Source: Morinoia aosen (taxonomy: Eukaryota > Arthropoda > Malacostraca > Amphipoda > Talitridae). From it: DNA of 64,000 bases. The notes under the pieces were generated by a model, which made no database searches, was not told where the DNA came from, and was given only the letters and a program-made list of their open reading frames with translations. Positions 11,099-21,451 of this stretch are shown here, piece after piece. The translations under genes were made by a program, and so were the position numbers. The stretch covers positions 10,011,058 to 10,075,057 of the forward strand of contig CM059576.1 of the NCBI GenBank assembly GCA_030386875.1. Direction: 5' to 3'. Each line of letters starts with the position of its first letter. The stretch's first letter is position 1.

Positions 11099-11844
11099 GA
11101 ATCCGATGATAATGCTCATAAAGATGAGCAGCAACATTGATTAAAAGGTGCTTTCCGGACAAGGACTTGGTTCTGAGTGCCTAACCCCAGAGTACGTTTG
11201 TGTATATGAAGTGGACGAGTTGAAATCAACGCGATGAGAAGTAAAACTCGGTACCAATATAAATACCGCAGCTGTTTTGCCTGCGTTCAGGACAGCAGTC
11301 AGGAATGGAATTTTTATTTTGTGCGTTTGTTTCTTTGTGAACTCTACTATGACTGAACTTAAGAAACAATCTACTACTGGATATTTTTCGTAAGCACCCT
11401 TTGAGAAATTCACTCAAAATTGCAGTTGGAAATTTGCAACGGAGATTTAAACACGGATATTGGCTCAATACCTGAGAAACATGTCTGTCACATGCCTTTA
11501 GCTCCATATTTTCATTCCTCGAGTCATACTTGCAAGAACTGTATTCTGGGATTACGCAAACTCTTCTAGCCCTTGGATCTCAGGTGCAACATTTGAGTAG
11601 CCGGTTCCATTCACGTGCTGTTTACTCCAGCGACAATCTATACTAAGTACTTATGATTCTAGAGCGTCGATACCGACTGCCCTGCAAAATTTATAAGTAG
11701 GGAAACTCTGTTTTGTATTTCTAGCCGAGCGATATTGAAGTTTTATTCGACCGATTCATTCTTACTGTATGCTTATTGTAACATTAAAATGTCGATGGGT
11801 AACTATAACACAGAAACTTTTTCTCTCATAATTTTGGTGAAAAA
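11099..11844. repeat. Dispersed repeat pair with 230-330 and 855-965
   Basis: The stretch 11236-11345 copies 855-965 in the same orientation. The stretch 11393-11480 is the inverted partner of about 215-330. The rest shows nothing recognisable. Confidence 0.5.
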
Positions 11845-12100
11845 TAAATCGGTTTCAGCCTCCCTTATTACAACATAGATGTTCAAAGAAAATAAAGATA
11901 AAGGCACCATTGAATTATAATTACATGAACGTGGGATCTATGCACAAGGTGCGTTCCCGCGCAGGATCCCGTGCGCATAGCAACAGTAAGTCGAGATGTG
12001 TAGCAAACAAGATAAAAGTTGAGGAATGACAAGTGCTAGGAAACAGGAAAGCAGCGAACCAAGAAAAGATGGGACAAGATCAATAACATTATTTCACCAA
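11845..12100 (-). repeat. Dispersed 'ctcccagggg' family, reverse copy
   Basis: The order is reversed: cctcccttattacaacatag, cacaaggtgcgttcccgcg, gtgctaggaaacaggaaagc. It runs into a single minisatellite unit (taatgactgaccgtcaacga) at 12106. It is non-coding. Confidence 0.6.
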
Positions 12101-12834
12101 CGGATAATGACTGACCGTCAACGACGGCACGACCAAGCATTGAAATTTTCAAAGAGCATTCAATGTTAAAAAAATTGCATCATATGCTTCGCTCAAAGTT
12201 TCCAAAAACACTGAAACTTTTTGACAACTTCAATCTTCGGTTGTACATCAGGAAAACTAATTACTTGACCAGATGTTCTTTTCAAATTTTAGTAATGACT
12301 GACCGTCAATGACGGAAAATAACTGACTGCCAACAACGAGTAAGGACTGACCGTCAAACACGGTACGATCAAGCATGAAATGGTCAAAAAGTATCAACCT
12401 TTTCAAATACTAAATGAAAATTTTGGAAAAAAATCGTAAGGCTATCACCCCCTACGTTCGGAAAGAAACTCGTATGAAATTATTGTCAAAAATGCTCTCA
12501 TTTCCCTTCAGAATGTCACCTGTGAATTGGAAAACGCGGTTTTATTGCAAATTTCAGACTGATCGGCCCTAGGCAAAAACTTGAAATTCTACTTGTGTAT
12601 TTGGTTCTTTTCTTAAACGAATTTCGTAACACTTGGGATTTTTATAAGAATTTCTGGCCAAAAATTAGTTTTTCCTGATGTACGACCGTGATTGTGGTTG
12701 CTAAATCTTCCATCGCTTCTGAACACATTAGGTGAAATGTTGGAAAAGCATCGTAAGGCTTTTGTTGAAAATTTCGTATAATAGAAATGTTTGAAATTCT
12801 CTTAAACTGACTTAAGAATAAGAAAATGCAGTTT
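12101..12834. repeat. Family filler with a few 24-bp minisatellite units
   Basis: One unit at 12106-12130 and three degenerate units at 12293-12367 alternate with filler. The filler has gtaaggct...gaaatt and a gaaaacgcggttt-like block, matching 4790-4920 and 9191-9640. This is the unexpanded counterpart of the 27-unit array. Confidence 0.55.
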
Positions 12835-13030
12835 CAGAGAAGATATCTGTGTTAACAGAAAGTCAGATGTGCTTGTGAACGGGGCAGCAATGAGCCTATA
12901 AAAGACGACCCTTCTGAAAAGAAAAACCAACAATTTATTGCAACAACAATGAAGCCTTACCTATCTCTCAGCTCGGGACCTTACATTTCCCCCTGGGAGA
13001 GCTAATTCTCATAGATACAATAGTTGCATC
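12835..13030 (-). repeat. Dispersed 'ctcccagggg' family, reverse copy with intact end
   Basis: It reads agtcagatgtgcttgtgaac, then ctcagctcgggaccttacat, then ccctgggagagctaattctc, and ends atagatacaatagttgcatc. The terminus is the reverse complement of the one at 1516-1550, so this edge of the element is well supported by two copies. Confidence 0.65.
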
Positions 13031-13439
13031 TCCTTAACATTTTGACTGCGACTACTAAATATCAAGTTCAATGCCAAACTCATGCCAAAGTCAATTGTAG
13101 TAAACTATTTTGAAAATAGCAAACATTAACTGGATCGTGGCTTCATTTAATTTTAATTTAGTATGTATGAAAATTGCGTTTGTGACTACTGGTCGGGCAG
13201 CAGCAATATGGAAATTCCTTCCGATACCACCGGTGGCTCACGCCGAAGTCCAAGTGTTGAACATGCAGTGAAATTACTGAAATGCTGTGCTGGTGTGCAA
13301 ATGAACAGTTCACTCAGGGGTGCACAATGTACTTAGTCAACGTGTTGAACAGAAATAAAAGCTACAAGAGACCACTCCCTTACCACAACGAAGATGTTCA
13401 GAATGAGGAAAGAGGAAGGCATCACTCACACACAACACA
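13031..13439. other. No gene; weak repeat traces
   Basis: Near 13190-13250 there is a diverged version of the tggtcggtcagcgcca / accggcggctt block seen at 14150-14200. Near 13375-13420 there is a short reverse trace of the dispersed family (accacaacgaagatgttcag). Nothing coding is seen. Confidence 0.4.
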
Positions 13440-14190
13440 GGTTTAAGAAGACTCGCCTTTAACGTTAACATTGCCGCGGGTTAAACTGACGTTCAATATT
13501 CAAATCAAATTATATTCAGTCGTAGCGAGCAATTTTGAAAGTAGCCAACATTAATTGGATCTTACCTTCATTCAGCTTTGACTGAGAATTCATTGGATTT
13601 TAGGCGTTTAACTACCCCACGATTTTTTGGAAAATATAAGGAAAATTTGAAAAATACTTTGAATTAAATGGGTTTTAAATTTGATTTTATATATAGTGTG
13701 CACGTTTCATAAGAATCGGATCATATTAGAAAAACTGACTTAACCCAACCTAACATACTCGTAGACAACCGACAAACATACCTTAGCGAGGATGGTATAC
13801 ACTCCCGGAAGAAGTTTAATAAATGCTTGAAAACGTTGCAAACGGGGCACTTCCTACGGGGCCCTTCCTTCCTTGGTCCAGGGATGCAAATCAAATTGCA
13901 ATACTGCAAATACGCTAATAGCGACACTACACTATGTAATAAATGATCAAGATCTCGAACATGTACTAACGAACATATTTCTTTTTCTGAAAAAGAAAAA
14001 AATTAGAGAATTGTAAGTAACAAAATGTATTCGGAATCCAATTTTACATATACTGTGCTAGTGTCATCAAAACTTCACTATAATTAAAAAATAATGCATG
14101 CTGTAGTTGAACTGAAAAAATGCCAATTCATTAAAATTGAGTTCGACGACTGGTCGGTCAGCGCCATTCAGAAAATTCCCTCCGTGTACA
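13440..14190. repeat. Dispersed ~0.7-kb repeat, copy 2 (pair with 6116-6850)
   Basis: It holds the same blocks in the same order as copy 1: cattgccgcgggttaaactg, gaaagtagccaacattaatt, gactgagaattcattggatt, taccccacgattttttgg, cgacgactggtcggtcagcg. Many small indels separate the two, so they are old. Right of the shared block the sequences part. Confidence 0.65.
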
Positions 14191-15044
14191 CCGGCGGCTT
14201 ACGTTGCAGTTAAAGTGTCAACACTTTCGTTGCAGGCGGAAGTCAATGTTGAATTTAGTGCGTCGACGAATTTTAATATTTTTGCATATTTAGATATTTG
14301 GAGATATTTTAAGACGTTTTACATGAATGCTATTGTACTCGCAATCGCTTTCGGTTTCCGAGATGTTGCATAAATAACGTTCAGGTAGGAATAGCATTAA
14401 CGGCTGTTTCGATATGGCTCTTCCGGCGGATGGTGGAGGCGTAACACGTGCAGTTTATTGGCGGGAAAAACCGTCGGTCTCGGTGAGACTAAGTAAAGTT
14501 ATTTTAGGTTTACTTAGGTTAGTTTATTTCACTTACTTAACTTTACCTTACCTAACCTCACCTATTGTTATGTCAATACCGTGCTTTTGCTTATTTACGT
14601 TACCGTTTGTTCAGATTTACATACGATGTTCCTATACCTTCAGAGCTAAATACCTCGAAAAGTACGCATTTGGGAGTGAAATGTCATTCGCGCAAAACTT
14701 CTTTAAATGTATTTATTTGCATATATATGGGAACTAAATTTTAAAAATCGTCGACGCTCTAAACTCGAAATTGGCACACGAGGATCAACTGAAGTTCAAT
14801 ATTCAAATCTAACCAAAGTCAGTTGCGGCGCACAATATTTGAATACACCAACATTACACGGATTGTGCCTTCGTTTTGTTTCGATTGAGTCCGCATGAAA
14901 ATTTGGAATTCTTTGCCGCGTTACGAAAATCCCCTTAGTGAATAAAGGCGCGCGATCCATTCTGTTAATGTTTGCTATTTTCAAAATGGTTCACTACATA
15001 TTTTATTGCCATTTCATTTTGCAATTTCATTTTGCTTGGGTGCG
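14191..15044. other. No convincing gene
   Basis: The stretch 14500-14580 is a run of ttaggt/cttacc-like words. The stretch 14770-14880 repeats the left part of the 6.1/13.4-kb repeat (gttcaatattcaaatctaac). ORFs of 60-110 codons occur, but none has a recognisable domain. Confidence 0.4.
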
Positions 15045-15330
15045 GAGATTTTTTTCGCTTCGCTGCTGTCCTGGTTTCCGGCAACTCTGACTTTCTTCTC
15101 AACTTTTATCTTGTTTCATAAACTTCCTTCTCAACTTACTGTTTCTGTGCGGGAATACACCTTGTGCATAGATTTCACGTTCTTCTAACTCCAATCTTGA
15201 TGTTTTTTTATCTATCTTCTCTTTGGACATCTTAGGTTCGGTAAGGCAGGCTGAAACTAACAATCATTTAAGAATACAAGACGAAAAATTGTGCAGTTTT
15301 AGTTACCCTTGAAAAAAAATTATGAAACTA
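15045..15330 (+). repeat. Dispersed 'ctcccagggg' family, copy lacking its end
   Basis: It runs from cgctgctgtcctggtttccg through actgtttctgtgcgggaata and tagatttcacgttcttctaa to gtaaggcaggctgaaactaa and cagttttagttacccttg. The ctcccagggg terminus is missing. Confidence 0.65.
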
Positions 15331-15490
15331 TGCAGTAAAGGTGATCTGGCGGTAATGAAAATGTTTCGTTGAATCTCTGATAAAAATTTCTGTTCTCTAC
15401 TATATTTTTATAAAGCGTTCGAAATGAACGCCATAAATGTGGTATGATATGAGTATTATGCCGGACCGGACTCACCCAACGTGACTGGTG

Positions 15491-15697
15491 TCAAGAAGAC
15501 CAGTAAAATAAAACGGCACACTCATTTGCAAATGCACCCTCTGTACATCGGCTTTTAAACATCTCACTTTCCTCCGAACCATCGTCTTCCGACGACTCGT
15601 CTTCTGCTGCGCTTGTTGATAATGCGTCATTTAGATCGTCCACTCTGACAGTATGATAAATCATACGATCACCGCAATGCATTAAAACAGCTCCCAA
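15491..15697 (-). other. Short acidic ORF, unassigned
   Basis: This open frame of 68 codons contains an acid/serine-rich stretch (A-A-E-D-E-S-S-E-D-D-G-S-E-E-S-E). Such stretches occur near the N-terminus of many nuclear proteins, and of some transposases, but nothing specific can be recognised. No splice sites or neighbours support it. Most likely it is chance or a fragment. Confidence 0.12.
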
Positions 15698-16039
15698 CTT
15701 TACACTCAGGAACGGCGGCTACATTACGATCTCCGCATCACGCCAAATTGCGGCCGTGAAATTGCGGCAACGCTTTTCTAGGCAGCCGTAGCGTGGATAC
15801 GGGGGCCATCGTAATTATTCCGCGTTCCATCTGGACATTCAAAAACACAACAACTTTTATATGATTAGAATCCTTTAAGGAGATCATCCGGGTCGATGAA
15901 CTTTTTTCGTCCGATTCGTTTGAAATTTGGCCAGTATATGTATGTATTGAAAGTAAACACTTTTTACTCGTGTCAATTTTTCGATTCAGGCCTTAGTTTT
16001 TTTGCGAAAAGTTAGGTTTTTGGGAAATTTTGATGTAAA
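15698..16039. other. No gene recognised
   Basis: I see nothing apart from a short run of CpG-containing words at 15700-15830 in otherwise AT-rich DNA. Confidence 0.4.
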
Positions 16040-16042
16040 TTT

Positions 16043-16790
16043 CAAGATCTCCTCATTCAGTTTTGATGCTAGAACAAAACCGAAAACAGTTTTAGAATCT
16101 TTGAAGCATTTCTAACAATAAAATGAAGAGAAATTTTAACATTTAAAAAAAAAAAAATTGTGATAAGCGATTTTTTTGATTTCATCACTAAGAAAATATT
16201 TTTGGGTTTAGAGGAATATAATTCATTTTTTCCCCGAACATGGATATATGGCTTCATTTTCTTGTTAGAAATGTTCCAAGGATTCCAAAACTGTCTTCGA
16301 TTTTGTTCTAGCATCAAAACTCCATGAGGAGATACGGTTTGAATGTTGAAAGTTTTTTTTGGGTATGTGCAAAAAATAAAATTTTTGTTGAAGTGTAATA
16401 AAATGGACAATGTATGTAATTGAATGCAGTTTTATATTTATTTCGACAATTTCCATACATAACTTCCGATTCACAATGTGAATTGTAATTTCCAAACCCC
16501 CCAAACAAAAAAACTTCAAATTTTTTTTCATATGTATGAAAAAAAATTTCAGTTTGATTCTTATGAAATTTGACTTTGATATGTAACTTTTAAAAAGAAA
16601 AACAATTTATTTGGTTCATTTTTTTGATTTGGGCCTTGGTTTTTGAAAACATTTGACATATTGGTTTTAGGTATTGATATTTCACTGATGTTGATATTTC
16701 AAGACGTATCTCCTCATTTATTTTTTTATGCTAGAACAAAAACAAATACAGTTTTAGAATCCTTAAATCATTCCTTACAAGAAAATGACG
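16043..16790. repeat. Three-copy repeat forming an inverted pair plus a direct copy
   Basis: A block of about 86 bases (ctcctcattcagttttgatg, ctagaacaaaaccgaaaaca, tttagaatctttgaa) at 16043-16130 is found inverted at 16252-16336 and again direct at 16700-16790, with substitutions. The first two can fold back over a 120-base loop. Non-coding. Confidence 0.65.
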
Positions 16791-17197
16791 CAAAATTGTT
16801 CATTTCCCGTTTTGTTGTCGTTTTATATGGGGTCGAAATTGGTAGAAAATTAAAAATTTTGTTCCTTTCAAAAAAGTTTGAAAATGCCTCTTCTTCAGTG
16901 CCGAGATGGAGAGTCGAATGGCCAAACACCAGCGGTCATTGTCATAACTTATAATGATATAATGCAGGTTAAATTTGGTATTCCGCTGTACTATCAACTT
17001 ACTAAGTACTTGTAGTGTTTATAATGCAGTGATTAATAATAACTGTATAATGAACAGATTGGTTAATAAACCTCAGAATTACTACATAGTTGAATAATTG
17101 GCGCGAATGGCAACTTAATGTAGCAACACGGAGGTGGAGGGAGAGGGCTGGGCGGGGTAGAAATTCTGCGAGATTGGAGTCTGTGCGGCCTGCACAA

Positions 17198-17595
17198 GTT
17201 TGGGCGGGCAGGTTAGGTTAGGAAGCGCAGCGTCTTGTGATATCGACATCGAGCGACATGGTTGGACGGCTCTTGTTAAAGTGGGAAAGTTGGGATGGAA
17301 GCCTGAAGTTGTGTTTGGATCACAACTAATATTTCAATCTATTGCTTTTAATATCACAATTATTGTGAGAGTAATTATAAAATCGTGCGTACAACGACGA
17401 CACAAGTGCAGACAATAGGAACAAGAGCCCTGCGTCAGGTCACACACCGAAGTAACGATAGAGGCAACAGTAGCAAAACACTCAATACAGCGATGGTGCT
17501 CACAGCAGGTCACATGAGGCAGCGGGGAAGCTTCTTTGCACTCCGTGGGGAGACATTTTGTGAATAAAACTCACTTTTAAAATTACTTGAGTTAT
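17198..17595. repeat. ~400-bp direct repeat, left copy
   Basis: It starts aagtttgggcgggcaggtta and runs through tggttggacggctcttgtta, gaagttgtgtttggatcaca, cgtcaggtcacacaccgaag and cacatgaggcagcggggaag to ttaaaattacttgagttatc. Its partner at 19766-20165 is about 95 percent identical by eye. The two could be terminal repeats of one insertion or two copies of one dispersed element. No TG...CA ends or primer-binding site were found. Confidence 0.7.
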
Positions 17596-18560
17596 CCTAC
17601 GGAATAATTATCGTTTTACATCAATAAAAATTTCTTTATATGAAATTAAAAAATAAATAATGTGATATATTTTATTTATCAACCATTGGTTAGATTTTGA
17701 AGTTCAAATATTGATTTTTTTATGACAATTTATATTAGTTAACTATATAGTACGAATAATAGACGTTATTTGAAGGTGGAAATTCTTCGAAATTGTAGCA
17801 TGAGCTAATGACCCCCTACTACTTACTGTAATTAAGTTTTGAAACCCGGAAGGGCTTAACGATTGACAAGCTAATCCAATATTAAAGAGACACATTATGC
17901 GACGTGGAAATGATGGTATGTAGAAATGGTGATAGCGTGAGAACTGAGAAGTGGTATCATAGTTACCAGCGATCACATTCATATGATGCTGGAGCTAATT
18001 ATACCAATGCTATGTATAACGTTCATCACATTACACAGTGACAGCAATGACACAATAGCAAGTGTAATTCAACGAGAAATGATTTACAAAACTCATGTAA
18101 CTTGAATGGGGTGTGTGACTTGATGTGAACACGGGGAACAATAAGAATGTTACCGTTGAAACGAGCAACAGATACGAATTCCAATGGATAATATTTGATT
18201 CACTTTTTGGCAAACTTACGCGTTGAAACGAAAATAATGAGCTATACAGCTATAATAATGAGCTATAATAATGAGCCAATAATATATACATTTCGCTGGG
18301 ACAAAATAAAATATTATATTATTCTAATATCTAATAATCGTGAAATTAACCTTCAACTGATTACGGAATGGCTCATGATTGCTTATTTGCTGATCTTGCT
18401 AGCAGATTAAAAATTTTGAAGCCATTCGTGACTACGGGGAAGCATTCAAATCTTTTTCCTAACTTTATACATTTGTGTCAGTTGCCACGCGTTGCACATA
18501 TACACTACTGTACATGGGTGGGGTGAGGTGGGTGTTAGGTATTGGCTTCATTTAATGATG
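17596..18560. other. No gene recognised
   Basis: Very AT-rich. I see no domain, tandem repeat or hairpin of note. Confidence 0.4.
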
Positions 18561-18905
18561 GCTAATACGTCACACTACGGCAGGTGTCGTGTTCACGCAA
18601 GTGTACTATAGTCGTTAACTAACAACTATTGCCACCCTCACCAGCTAATACGCCACACTACGGCAGGTGTCGTGCTCACGCAAGTGTACTATAGTCGTTA
18701 ACTAACAACTATTGCCACCCTCACCAGCTAATACGCCACACTACGGCAGGTGTCGTGTTCACGCAAGTGTACTATAGTCGTCAGTTCATCATTCACCAGC
18801 TAATACGTCACACTACTGCAGGTGTCGTGTTCACGCGAGTGTACTATAGTCGTTAACTAACAACTATTGCCACCCTCACCAGCCAACACGCCACACTACT
18901 TGCAG
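18561..18905. repeat. 83-bp tandem repeat, ~4.3 units
   Basis: Units start at 18561, 18644, 18727, 18799 and 18884 with gctaatacg(t/c)cacactac. They continue ggcaggtgtcgtgttcacgc, gtgtactatagtcgttaact and aacaactattgccaccctca. The third unit is shortened to 72 bp because the taactaacaactatt part is replaced. The array lies midway between the two 400-bp direct repeats. Confidence 0.9.
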
Positions 18906-19765
18906 CCAGACGATGCAACTCTGCACACTCAGGCAGGAGCTGCACAGGAACACGGCCGCGTGCTGTCAGCAACCGACCGCAGCTGTGAGAGCGGAGTCAG
19001 TTTTGTCACGACGCTACCGACTATTCTGCAAGCTGCTCGCGGTGATGGTGCCAAGATTAATTATGTGAATCATTCTCGGCCCTCATGAATATATAGTGGG
19101 AACAATTTTTAATGCTACACGGGGAAAACCTGGGCTGACGGACATCCATACTAATATTGCTCATGTATTGTAGTAAAGTTTTACATTATACTGCAAAACT
19201 TTGTTTTCATTGAAATATCAGTTCATCAGTTATCAAAAATGATTACCTTTTTTGATTTGAATATGTTTTAATAGTCCTATTTGAATTCAAACGAGTTAAC
19301 AATCATACGCATACTTGGCATAAAAATATTTCATGAGGTGACTATTTTATTTTACATGTTTATCAAACTTTTATAAAAACGCGTTCGCTTCGACTAACGA
19401 TTGCAAATGAATTAATTGATTCAAGCACTACAAAATTTTTATTTTACAGTTCATGAAGAATCATTTCAATAACTAGTTGTCATAAATTATTAAAATATTA
19501 TGACTAACTTGAAAAATTCAAAAAAGCATTTAGAAAGTTATTTTGTATCCTTTCATTACCATCAGTGTGAATTACGTTATTTTTGCAATAGGTTTCACTC
19601 AAACCAGTTGTCATTATTTTTTCAATGGTAATTATTGCAAATCATAATTTAAGCAGACGGTGGGTTAAACCGTAGTTTTCATCATATAATGCACTTTAAA
19701 TGTCCTTACGTCCATACCGAGTAAGTTAGAGGTTGGAGCTAAGGGGACCGGTAACGGCATGGCTA
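18906..19765. other. No gene recognised
   Basis: A short G+C-richer stretch (18906-19090) has an open frame of 73 codons without recognisable features. The rest is AT-rich and without structure. Confidence 0.35.
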
Positions 19766-20165
19766 AGTTTGGGTGGGCAGGTTAGGTTAGGAAGCGCAGC
19801 GTTCTGTGATGTCGACAGCGAGTGAAATGGTTGGACGGCTCTTGATAAAGTGGGAAAGTTGGGATGGAAGCCTGAAGTTGTGTTTGGATCACAACTGAAA
19901 TTTCAATCTATTGCATTTAATATCACAATTATTGTGAGAGTAATTATAAAATCGTGCGTACAACGACGACACAAGTGCAGACAATAGGAACAAGAGCCCT
20001 GCGTCAGGTCACACACCGAAGTAACGATAGAGGCAACAGCAGCAAAACACTCAATACAGCGATGGTGCTCACAGCAGGTCACATGAGGCAGCGGGGAAGT
20101 TTCCTTCCACTCCGTGAGCACACATTTTTGAAGCATCTCGCAATTTTTAAAAATACTTAAGTCAC
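19766..20165. repeat. ~400-bp direct repeat, right copy
   Basis: Partner of 17198-17595 in the same orientation, 2.57 kb away. The shared open frame (RTTTQVQTIGTRALRQV) on the plus strand is identical in both copies over about 50 codons. This reflects recent duplication of the DNA and does not by itself show that it is coding. Confidence 0.7.
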
Positions 20166-20513
20166 CCTGAAAATTTCAGTTTGAGAATTCTTCGTTAAAA
20201 ATTGCCTCAAATGGAAAATAAAAGAATGAAACATATAGTGAAATTGTTTTTTTTTCGTTGGTTTGATTTTGTGTCCAAGTATTGATGCCTCATATGAATT
20301 AATGTAAATTTATCTGATCTAATGAGTGGTGTACGTCTTTTGAAAACAGTGTTCCCATGATGCTCAAGAGAAAATTAAGGTTAATGTCTTTAAAACTAGT
20401 AATACAGTTTAGCTACCCAGTAGTGTTAACCGGTCTATTAGTATCAGTAATACGATAGTAAGATTAAAAAGTTAAGTCTATTCATGTAATTTCGCAAAAG
20501 AGCAGGTGGTGTG

Positions 20514-20730
20514 ATGACGACCGGCCCAGAACAAGTAGCAGCGCAGACAAAGAGCATTACACCTCCTGGCGACAACATTCAACAGCTGTACGACGAGTTA
20601 GACAACACCACTTCGTTGGCATTTGAATCAGCCACAATGGCGACTCGAATGAAAACAAGATCTAAGTACATCTGGACACTTGTGTGTGTCCATTGCCTTA
20701 TCATTAATCGCGGGAGCTTGAGCGTGGAAG
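20514..20730 (+). CDS. Candidate first coding exon (unassigned, weak)
   Basis: An ATG at 20514 opens 72 codons that end at a good splice-donor match (gaag followed by gtgaga at 20731). The predicted N-terminus is hydrophilic and rich in T/S/Q (about residues 1-50), then has basic residues (R-M-K-T-R-S-K) and a hydrophobic stretch IWTLVCVHCLIINRGSL. This is the layout of a type II signal-anchor. Base composition is higher in G+C than the flanks. I do not recognise the family, and no downstream exon or acceptor could be tied to it. It could equally be a chance ORF or a piece of a repeat. Confidence 0.22.
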
Positions 20731-21226
20731 GTGAGATTTGAGCATTTTTGCTACCAGTTCGTTGTATGTAAATTTGTCGAAAATTTGTGTGGCGTCCCTT
20801 ATGTTTCGTGTATTGATGGAAGCGTAATTTGGGTGATAAGTTTTCTGGGCAAGTTGCTATGGTATAATGGAAGCAATCATGCAGAGTGGATTGTTACCAG
20901 TATTTCCAAAATGTAATTATGTTTTAAAATATTACTTTGTAAATCTTAACTTTCTGTGCCAATTTAATAGGGTGGCTGGAGATGACATTTCAGTGAGCTG
21001 GCAGGCCAGTTTGCTTGAATTCAGCGATTGCGAATGTGTGTCTACTGGCTCTTTCGTGACGTCTTAGATGATAAAAGCATCATAAGCAGATTAATTTTAA
21101 AACTTTTCTATTGGGTGCCTGGTGACTGATTTAAACTTGTATGTTTTAATAGCTGATTAATTTTAGTGGTCAGGATCTAATGCCTGGCAAAGATAAAATG
21201 ACTATTGAAAAATGACCAATGATAAG
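20731..21226. other. No gene recognised
   Basis: If 20514-20730 is an exon this would be its intron. No acceptor or following exon could be assigned with confidence. Confidence 0.35.
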
Positions 21227-21451
21227 GGATTTTTTCCAGATAAGCCCTGCCACTATGATGCAACACATAAGTTCACCCACTTTTAACTTTCGAAGTAGTG
21301 CACCTATCGACTTCAAATTACTCTCAAGCGAAAGATTAAAACATTCTTTCGTTGGAGAGTAACTTGAAGTCGATAGGTGCATTATTTCGAATGTTACAAG
21401 TGGGTGAACTTATGTGTTGCAGTAATGGCGGGGCTTATCTGGAAATGATCC
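21227..21451. mobile_element. Foldback (palindromic) MITE, ~225 bp
   Basis: Two arms of about 95 bases are inverted copies: left ttccagataagccctgcc...acacataagttcacccactt...tcgacttcaaattactctca; right the complement, ending ggcggggcttatctggaa. The loop is only about 12 bases (gattaaaacatt). Arm identity is about 90 percent by eye. It has no coding capacity. The outermost bases are ggat / atcc; a target duplication was not resolved. Confidence 0.85.

Noticed and set aside
14500-14580. Telomere-like ttagg repeats
   Set aside because: Only scattered ttaggt/cttacc words with no regular period.
17385-20160. Conserved small ORF present at 17385 and 19954
   Set aside because: The two lie in the 400-bp direct repeats and share DNA identity throughout, including non-coding parts, so there is no sign of selection for protein.
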